From: JBBRGG01 sp038240875
GTDB lineage: Bacteria; Planctomycetota; Phycisphaerae; Phycisphaerales; UBA1924
Assembly: GCA_038240875.1 (NCBI GenBank)
Contig: JBBRGG010000050.1
Location: 1-16,793 of the forward strand
DNA length: 16,793 nucleotides
Reading direction: 5' to 3'
Shown one piece after another: positions 11,567-16,793 of the stretch. Within the stretch, counting starts at the first letter, position 1. Every line of letters starts with the position of its first letter. Below the pieces are notes generated by a model. It was not told the origin of the DNA and did no database searches. It worked only from the letters and a program-made list of their open reading frames with translations. Made by a program: the position numbers and the translations under genes.

Positions 11567-14428
11567 TCACCGATGACGGCCACGGTCGTACACCAAGCGG
11601 CATTTCGCTGGGCTCGCGCCATGCTCGTCGAAGATCATCACTTCGTTGGCCTGCTTTGGCTTAAGCCAAGGCCTAGGCAAGCGATACCGTAACTGTGGCG
11701 GCACATCGTCCCCTTCGGCAGTGCGCACGAAGTACCGGGCGGCGTGCTTGCCATTGACGTAGATCTGACCCTTGGTCAGGCCAGTGCACTCAAGGTATAA
11801 CGCCGACTGCGTTTCAGCCGGAGTGAAAGTGCTTCGCCACCACTTGGCTAGTTCGGTACTCGCGCCCTTCTTAGGCAGGGCATACACGTTGCCCGTTGGC
11901 GGTTCCCACTTGGCAAAGGCGAAGCTCGCGCCGTCGGTGACTTCTGACAAGCATTCATAGAACGTCACGCCCGCAGCGAGGCGTTCACGATCCGCATCGG
12001 TTGCGATCTCGGGCAGAGCGACCTGAATATTCGCGCCGCCCTTGCCGAGTTGTTCGCTCGTGAGGACGATGTAACGCGGGCCAGCAGGGCTAAGCGCGTA
12101 AGTGGCTACGTTGTTGATGACAAGGAGCGAACCCGAGGGCGCAGGCGCATCAAACCGCATGACGACTCGCGTCTTGCGCTTGTGGGGCACGCTCCAGGTG
12201 ACGCGCTCAGGGCTGGTTGTGTCGCCATCGCTGACATCCCACATGGGTTTACGGAAGGTGAGATATTCGATGGGGTTAGCCAAGACAATGCGAGCCTTAA
12301 CGCCCTTGATTTCGGCGATTTCGTAGCCCGGTCCCCAAAGGCCCTTGGGTTCGCCGAGGAGGTAGCCGTCGCTGAACCTGCCAAGGTTTTCGGCGAGAGC
12401 GACCAAGTTCATCGAGCCCTTTTTGAGGCTTATGCCAACGGTGCTATTGGCACCGGGGCCTTCGCCTACGACACCAATGGGCTTGCCGTCGGCGAAAATC
12501 TGCAAGCGATCGGCGCTGTGCGGCATCATCATGCGAACCTTGCGAGCCTTGTTACCCTTGAGCGTGATGCGATACCAGCCGTAGCCATAGGGACAGCCAA
12601 GGCGAGTGAGGTCTTGGGGCGCGTCGATCTTGGCGTAGCGAGGGCAGGAGCCGTCGGCGTATTCCTCGACGCCTGCAGCTTGCCAAGGGGCAAGGGAAGG
12701 AGCGTCGGGAATTGTGCCGCTCGTCTTGGCTTGCTCGGGGGTAACGGTTCGGGTTGAGCCGTCGGCCATGACCTTGAAGTACGAGCGGGTGCCTGCGGGG
12801 AGAACAGGAGTTCCATCTTGCGCGACATCGAGTACGCCGATGTAGACGCCATCATCGACCGCGTAGATGTGATCGATTTGCTGCTCGTTGGCGACTACGA
12901 CGGTGATCCCTTCGAGGGCGGCGATGACGGGTTCTTTCGAGGTCGTTGGGACATCGACATCGAGGGGTGAGCCATTGACCGAAACGCGGCCGCGCGCACC
13001 GGCGGGGCCGAAGAGCACAAGCACCTGGCCGACAGTCGCGAAGGCGCACAGATTGGTGTAATCAAGGGTTGCCCGGCCACTGATGTGAACGTTGAACAAA
13101 CACCAGGCGACACGCTGCTCGCCCAAAGTTACCGGAAGCGTCGAGCCGTCGTGGAGCAGGAGCGTGGTCGTGCGCGAGCCAAGGGGAGCTTGAGCGGAGG
13201 ATTCTTCTTGGTCGAAAAGAAAGGCGACGGAGCCTTGGGTGCCGGTTGCGTGGACAATCGAGATCCCGCCTTGGACAGGCTTTGCGGCTGCGCCCTTTGT
13301 ACCTGAGGCGGAAGAGGAGATGCCGGCGGATGGCTTCTTGCTGTTGGCCTTTTTGCCGTTGGCTTCGACCATGAGCAAATCAGGAGCAAGGGGCGCTATA
13401 ACAACAGGTTGATAGGTTGGGTCAAAGTGTGAGAAGACGCGAGCGAATCGTGAGGCTAGATGGGTCACACGACGAACCAGGCGGTACGCGGATTCGTGAG
13501 CGCCAGCAGCGTCGAGAAGGCCACCCTTGCCTGTATCGGTCGCGGCGTAGGCGTCGGGAGAGGTATCGAGGCGGCCGCCGGAGAAGCCTAAATTGGTGCC
13601 CGAACAAAAGGGCATGAGGTTGAACTGGCCGCCACCGGCGAGTGCTTCAGCGAGACGACGCTGGACGAGGCGTGGATCTTCCTGTACAGGCATCGGCTGG
13701 CCCCAGACAGGCTGGTCGGCCAATTGAAAATCGATGACCATTCGAGGCTGGGTTGATCGAACGATAGAAAGCTGACGCATGGTCGCGAGCATGTCGTCGC
13801 GGCCAGTCCAGGCATCCAGCATGCCTTCGATGCCCTGCCAGAGGCTATTGGCATTAATGACGGGAACGTTGATTCCTGCTTCGTGGATATAGCGAAGAAG
13901 TTCGCCGAGGTATTGCTGGGCTAGAACGGGGTCGCCACAGGTCCAGCGCGATTCGCACTGCACCATGATGAGTGGGCCGCCGGAACCAGATGATGTGATC
14001 TGGAGGTGCTTGACCCGCTCGGAGAGGTTGGTAAGGTAGCGCGAGCAGGATTCGAGGAATGCGGTGTTGGCGGTTCGAAGCTTGACGTTGACCTGTTCGA
14101 GTACCCAAGGCGGTATGCCGCCAAGATCGCTTGATCCGGCGACATGTGGCCCCATTCCCAGGATGCAGTACATCCCGGCTTGGCCGATGAGCTGGATGAA
14201 GTGAGGGAGGTCGTTCTCACCTGCGAAGTCAAACTTGCCCGGACGAGATTCGTGGCGCGACCAAATGACCGGGGTGTAGACACAGTTTAAGCCTGCGGCT
14301 TTAGCAGCCCAGATACGATCAGCCCAGACATCTCGTGGAAGACTGGCATACGCAATCTGCCCGCTCGTCAACCAGATTCGTCGACCGTCGAGCAGCAAAC
14401 TACGCCCGTCAAGCGTGACCATCGGCAT
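11567..14428 (-). CDS. GH35-like protein, likely lacking the catalytic residues
   Basis: A 953-residue protein with the architecture of a family 35 beta-galactosidase: N-terminal barrel (LTSGQIAYASLPRDVWADRI, AAGLNCVYTPVIWSRHE, PGKFDFAGENDLPHFIQL, FNLMPFCSGTNLGF) and C-terminal beta-sandwich domains ending in LYLECTGLTKGQIYVNGKHAARYF, the usual galactose-binding-like module. The catalytic positions differ. Where the family has VENEYG, this has VQCESRW, so the acid/base Glu is Arg (R161). Where the family has the nucleophile in TEFWTGW, this has VIDFQLAD, Asp (D233). The substrate-contact CAEW is AGSS. A Lys/Ser/Gly-rich linker at about 357-390 breaks the chain. No signal peptide is seen. The ATG at 14426-14428 has GGGAG 9 bases upstream; a GTG at 14449 is less likely. 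It may be a non-catalytic carbohydrate-binding protein or an enzyme with changed chemistry. Confidence 0.85.
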   Translation of the reverse strand: MPMVTLDGRSLLLDGRRIWLTSGQIAYASLPRDVWADRIWAAKAAGLNCVYTPVIWSRHESRPGKFDFAGENDLPHFIQLIGQAGMYCILGMGPHVAGSSDLGGIPPWVLEQVNVKLRTANTAFLESCSRYLTNLSERVKHLQITSSGSGGPLIMVQCESRWTCGDPVLAQQYLGELLRYIHEAGINVPVINANSLWQGIEGMLDAWTGRDDMLATMRQLSIVRSTQPRMVIDFQLADQPVWGQPMPVQEDPRLVQRRLAEALAGGGQFNLMPFCSGTNLGFSGGRLDTSPDAYAATDTGKGGLLDAAGAHESAYRLVRRVTHLASRFARVFSHFDPTYQPVVIAPLAPDLLMVEANGKKANSKKPSAGISSSASGTKGAAAKPVQGGISIVHATGTQGSVAFLFDQEESSAQAPLGSRTTTLLLHDGSTLPVTLGEQRVAWCLFNVHISGRATLDYTNLCAFATVGQVLVLFGPAGARGRVSVNGSPLDVDVPTTSKEPVIAALEGITVVVANEQQIDHIYAVDDGVYIGVLDVAQDGTPVLPAGTRSYFKVMADGSTRTVTPEQAKTSGTIPDAPSLAPWQAAGVEEYADGSCPRYAKIDAPQDLTRLGCPYGYGWYRITLKGNKARKVRMMMPHSADRLQIFADGKPIGVVGEGPGANSTVGISLKKGSMNLVALAENLGRFSDGYLLGEPKGLWGPGYEIAEIKGVKARIVLANPIEYLTFRKPMWDVSDGDTTSPERVTWSVPHKRKTRVVMRFDAPAPSGSLLVINNVATYALSPAGPRYIVLTSEQLGKGGANIQVALPEIATDADRERLAAGVTFYECLSEVTDGASFAFAKWEPPTGNVYALPKKGASTELAKWWRSTFTPAETQSALYLECTGLTKGQIYVNGKHAARYFVRTAEGDDVPPQLRYRLPRPWLKPKQANEVMIFDEHGASPAKCRLVYDRGRHR

Positions 14429-14437
14429 TGGGCAAGG

Positions 14438-14442
14438 CTCCC
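14438..14442 (-). promoter_or_regulatory. Shine-Dalgarno of GH35-like gene
   Basis: On the minus strand GGGAG sits 9 bases before the ATG at 14428. It overlaps by one base a GCCTTG (14438-14433) that is complementary to CAAGGC at 14468-14473 in the upstream hairpin, so the site could be partly hidden in an alternative fold. Confidence 0.55.
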
Positions 14443-14452
14443 GAAGCACCGT

Positions 14453-14473
14453 GCCTTGGGATCACCCCAAGGC
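14453..14473 (-). promoter_or_regulatory. leader hairpin before GH35-like gene
   Basis: GCCTTGGG (14453-14460) and CCCAAGGC (14466-14473) form a perfect 8-bp stem with a 5-base loop, ending about 10 bases before the SD of the gene on the minus strand. The downstream arm in the RNA is repeated in complement form next to the SD, so two competing pairings exist. Confidence 0.4.
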
Positions 14474-14868
14474 GAAGACATGCGGGGCATTCGCTGGCCC
14501 GTTGGGCATTCATCAGTCATACGACTGCGTGCACCCAGGAAGGTCAGAGGAAACCCGATGGAAGTACCGGGTATCCAATCAGCCGCCACATGCGAACTAT
14601 GTGCCAACCATAGAACCCAATTGCTTCGCTCTCCACATCGCTTGAACTTTGAGGGTACACTCGGTATCGAGATTGCGGGTTTGGACTATCGATCTGACTT
14701 TCATAAAGCCTTGATAAACACTGTCTTGTGGACTTGATGCCCATTGTTGTGTCAACATGTATCTGCCTCCGAAACACGAAAACCTTCTACTATTTTAGAA
14801 CTCTTGGCATCGGTTACCAGTGTCCTGTTTACCCTATCAATTTACTAACATAAGACTTTGGAGCTCTG
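14474..14868. other. divergent intergenic region, no gene seen
   Basis: This stretch separates the divergent GH35-like and TolC-family genes. Short open frames on both strands (for example + 14456-14737 and - 14544-14777) show no family motif and no SD that I trust. It becomes AT-rich from about 14700, as expected for promoters. One 13-base odd-centred palindrome, TGTTGTGTCAACA (14745-14757), could be an operator. TACTAT at 14788-14793 could be a -10 element for the TolC gene but lacks a clear -35. Confidence 0.5.
14860..14863 (+). promoter_or_regulatory. Shine-Dalgarno of TolC-family gene
   Basis: GGAG lies 5 bases before the ATG at 14869 and supports that start over the in-frame ATG at 14914 (M16), although the latter would give a shorter, more typical lipoprotein signal peptide. 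Confidence 0.6.
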
Positions 14869-16731
14869 ATGCCCTATACGTACCGTCGCAAACACGCCGT
14901 CCACATCAACAAGATGCATCCCGAGGCCTTTCGTCAAGCTTTCGGGCGCGCGATCACGATTGCATGTCTAGGGAGCGTGATTTCGGGCGGCATGTTGGCT
15001 GGATGTTCTTCATCTGGCGCATCGATCGATGCGCGGGTGGATCGGTTGATCGCCGAATCGTCAGCGCGGGCTGCAGTTGGGACGGACGCTGCGCTGCGAG
15101 ATTCGGTGCGCGAGCGTGCCGGTCGGTCAATCTTTGAGCGTGCGAGCGATGAGCGGACAAGTGATAGTACTGAGCGCATGCCGGCGACTGAAAATCCGCA
15201 GGCTAGTGCGCTTCGGTACGCGCCCGCCGACGAGGCACGCGATGTTCGCAAGATTCTGGTCGGGTATGGCGAGCGGTACAACGGTGTAGTTCCCGCTGCG
15301 GGAACCGTAGCGTCGGCTACGGTACAATCGCTGCCTGTGCTTGGGATCACCGACGCGTTTCGGCAATCGCAGCGCACGAGCACCGAGTTCTTGTCGGCAC
15401 AAGAAGATTACATCATCTCGGCGATCCGCTTGCTGCAAGAAAGGCACCTCTGGGGGCCAAGGCTCTTCAACGATTCGACCGTCGGCCTGAGCGGGCGAGG
15501 CGACAATGGTGATTTCACCCACGCGCTCGATATCGTCAACACGCTGCGCGTGAATCAACGCCTGCCTAATGGCGGATCGGTGGAAGCACGCTGGGTGTGG
15601 GACGCGACCGAGCAGCTTCGGCGCACGGCGGGCGGGCGCTATCGCCAATCGTCGGAACTCGTGCTTAGTGGCGACGTGCCTTTGCTACGGGGCGCGGGGG
15701 ATGTTGCCGAAGAGGGGTTGATCCAGGCTGAGCGAGATTTGGTGTATGCGGCGAGAACGTTCGAGCGAACACGCCGAGAGTTTTTGGTGGATATCGCGAC
15801 GGATTACTTCTCGTTGCTTGAGTCGCGCTCGCGAATTACCAACCAGATTCGCCAGATCGAGAGCTTGCGTAAATTTGAGCTTGCAACAGCGGCTCGCGTT
15901 CGCGCGGGCAGCTTGCAGCCTTTCGAGACCGCGATTGCCAGCAGCCGATTGCTCGCGGCGGAAGCCAACTTGGAGAGCTTGCGAGAGTTGTACATATTGT
16001 CGCTCGAACGCTTCAAGATTCGGCTTGGGCTTAAGCCCGATGCGCAGATTACCTTGAGCGATGAGATCCCCAAGATTCCTGAGCCTGCGATTGATCCGGA
16101 CGCGGCGGCGAGCATCGCGCTGGAATATCGTCTGGATTTGCAGAATCGACGCGATCGCGTGGATGACAGCAAGCGTGCGATTGCAAACGCGCGAAATGGT
16201 CTGTTGCCTGACTTGAATGTGCGAGGCGAGGTCGGCGTGCCAACAGATCCAGACGCGCGAGAAGGGGGCGTGGATCTTTCGAGTGAGGACGTGCGGTATA
16301 GCACGTCGTTTACGTTGAGCCTGCCTTTGGATCGCGAGCGCGAGCGGTTGGCGTTACGGGAGCGGGTGATTCGGGCGGAGCGGGCTGGCCGAGAGTATGA
16401 GCGGGCGCGAGATGAGGTTGTGGTGGATGCGCGGTCGGCGGTTCGCGCAATTGTACTGGCGCGGTTCACGTTGCAATTGTCGGAGAAACAAGTTGAGATC
16501 AACCGCAGGCGATTGGAATCGCAGATTTTGCGAGCTGCACAAGTGGATGCACAGACGATCATCGATACAGAAAACGCGCTGCTTCAAGCTGAAAACGATC
16601 GCGATCGATCGATCACGGACCTGCGTACGGCGGTGCTTCGGTACTTGCTGGCGTCGGACCAGTTGCGCGTGGCGCGAGATGGCGGGTTTGAACCGCTGCC
16701 TGGGATGGATGGGTCGAATGTCGGGCAGTGA
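14869..16731 (+). CDS. TolC-family outer-membrane efflux lipoprotein
   Basis: Outer-membrane channel component of a tripartite export system, 620 residues. The N-terminus is basic, followed by a hydrophobic segment and a lipobox LAGC, giving lipidation at C46, as in the OprM/NodT branch. An Arg/Ser/Ala-rich linker of about 100 residues follows. The rest shows the duplicated helical-hairpin plus strand design: long coiled-coil helices (about 280-385 and 480-605) with the typical stretches FLVDIATDYFSLLESRSRI, RVRAGSLQPFETAIASSRLLAAEANL, FKIRLGL, and the second-half EYRLDLQNRRDRVDDSKRAIANARNGLLPDLNVRG and TIIDTENALLQAENDRDRSITDLRTAVLRYLLA. Small beta segments (RLFNDSTVGLSG, SGGSVEARW-like) would line the barrel. 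Length and domain order are complete. Partners (membrane fusion protein, inner-membrane pump) are not in the window and may follow downstream on the same strand. Exported substrate unknown. Confidence 0.92.
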   Translation: MPYTYRRKHAVHINKMHPEAFRQAFGRAITIACLGSVISGGMLAGCSSSGASIDARVDRLIAESSARAAVGTDAALRDSVRERAGRSIFERASDERTSDSTERMPATENPQASALRYAPADEARDVRKILVGYGERYNGVVPAAGTVASATVQSLPVLGITDAFRQSQRTSTEFLSAQEDYIISAIRLLQERHLWGPRLFNDSTVGLSGRGDNGDFTHALDIVNTLRVNQRLPNGGSVEARWVWDATEQLRRTAGGRYRQSSELVLSGDVPLLRGAGDVAEEGLIQAERDLVYAARTFERTRREFLVDIATDYFSLLESRSRITNQIRQIESLRKFELATAARVRAGSLQPFETAIASSRLLAAEANLESLRELYILSLERFKIRLGLKPDAQITLSDEIPKIPEPAIDPDAAASIALEYRLDLQNRRDRVDDSKRAIANARNGLLPDLNVRGEVGVPTDPDAREGGVDLSSEDVRYSTSFTLSLPLDRERERLALRERVIRAERAGREYERARDEVVVDARSAVRAIVLARFTLQLSEKQVEINRRRLESQILRAAQVDAQTIIDTENALLQAENDRDRSITDLRTAVLRYLLASDQLRVARDGGFEPLPGMDGSNVGQ

Positions 16732-16793
16732 GATGGTGTGCCGATGAGAATTCTTGGAAGATGTCAAGGCTGGATGTTGATCGCAGCGTGATC
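16732..16793 (+). other. unresolved tail after the TolC-family gene
   Basis: The 62 bases to the window edge hold ATG at 16744, which reads 15 codons (MRILGRCQGWMLIAA) to a TGA, and ATG at 16761, which stays open to the edge (MSRLDVDRSVI) but has no properly spaced SD. In other bacteria a membrane fusion protein often follows a TolC gene; nothing here is long enough to identify one. Confidence 0.3.

Noticed and set aside
14544..14777. 77-codon minus-strand frame between the GH35-like and TolC genes
   Set aside because: No SD with sensible spacing, no recognisable motif, and the stretch is where divergent promoters are expected.
1..16793. CRISPR array, phage or transposon genes, tRNA or rRNA
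   Set aside because: No spaced identical repeats of CRISPR size, no transposase or integrase motif, and no tRNA T-loop with matching acceptor ends was found by eye on either strand. The tandem repeats seen are all short coding units.

Overview
The window reads as a chromosomal piece of a Gram-negative bacterium, most likely a planctomycete of the Phycisphaerae type. Grounds: a TolC-family outer-membrane lipoprotein, a GH35-like galactosidase-fold protein without signal peptide, an animal-type transketolase, an exported E/K/R-rich Spy-like protein, and a purine-rich intergenic repeat of the 'CACAAAGGCACCGAGGCACAG' kind that I recall from many planctomycete and verrucomicrobial genomes. The lineage is inference; no rRNA, tRNA or marker gene is present.

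Layout. 1-1135: exported repeat-rich Spy-like protein on +, preceded by a 22-bp dyad. 1136-1758: no convincing gene, but a string of perfect hairpins (three with four-base loops, two of them GNRA) ending in an intrinsic terminator, so a structured RNA is plausible; then a purine-rich dispersed repeat and the transketolase terminator. 1759-3723: transketolase on -, whose leader can form an H-type pseudoknot that includes its Shine-Dalgarno sequence. 4005-5240: class IV aminotransferase on + with a roughly 100-residue acidic insert and a missing PLP-contact glutamate. 5410-6921: aldehyde dehydrogenase of the hydroxymuconic/aminomuconic semialdehyde group on -. 7036-10732: FkbM-like methyltransferase, aldo/keto reductase and GMC oxidoreductase in series on +. 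10801-11394: small SpoT/Mesh1-type HD hydrolase on -. 11567-14428: large GH35-like protein on - lacking the expected catalytic residues. 14869-16731: TolC-family lipoprotein on +, followed by an unresolved tail.

The genes do not form one pathway. The only operon-like group is methyltransferase, reductase and GMC oxidoreductase, which would fit modification of a surface glycan or a secondary metabolite. Transketolase (pentose phosphate/Calvin-type carbon shuffling), the aldehyde dehydrogenase and the aminotransferase look like stand-alone metabolic genes on alternating strands.

The most unusual themes are: conserved enzymes carrying in-frame short tandem repeats (12, 15 and 24 nt units) in at least three genes; an apparent pseudoenzyme of the GH35 fold; an SD-sequestering leader on transketolase; and a candidate unassigned small RNA. 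All starts given are my choices from SD position and family alignment by memory; no database search or folding programme was run.
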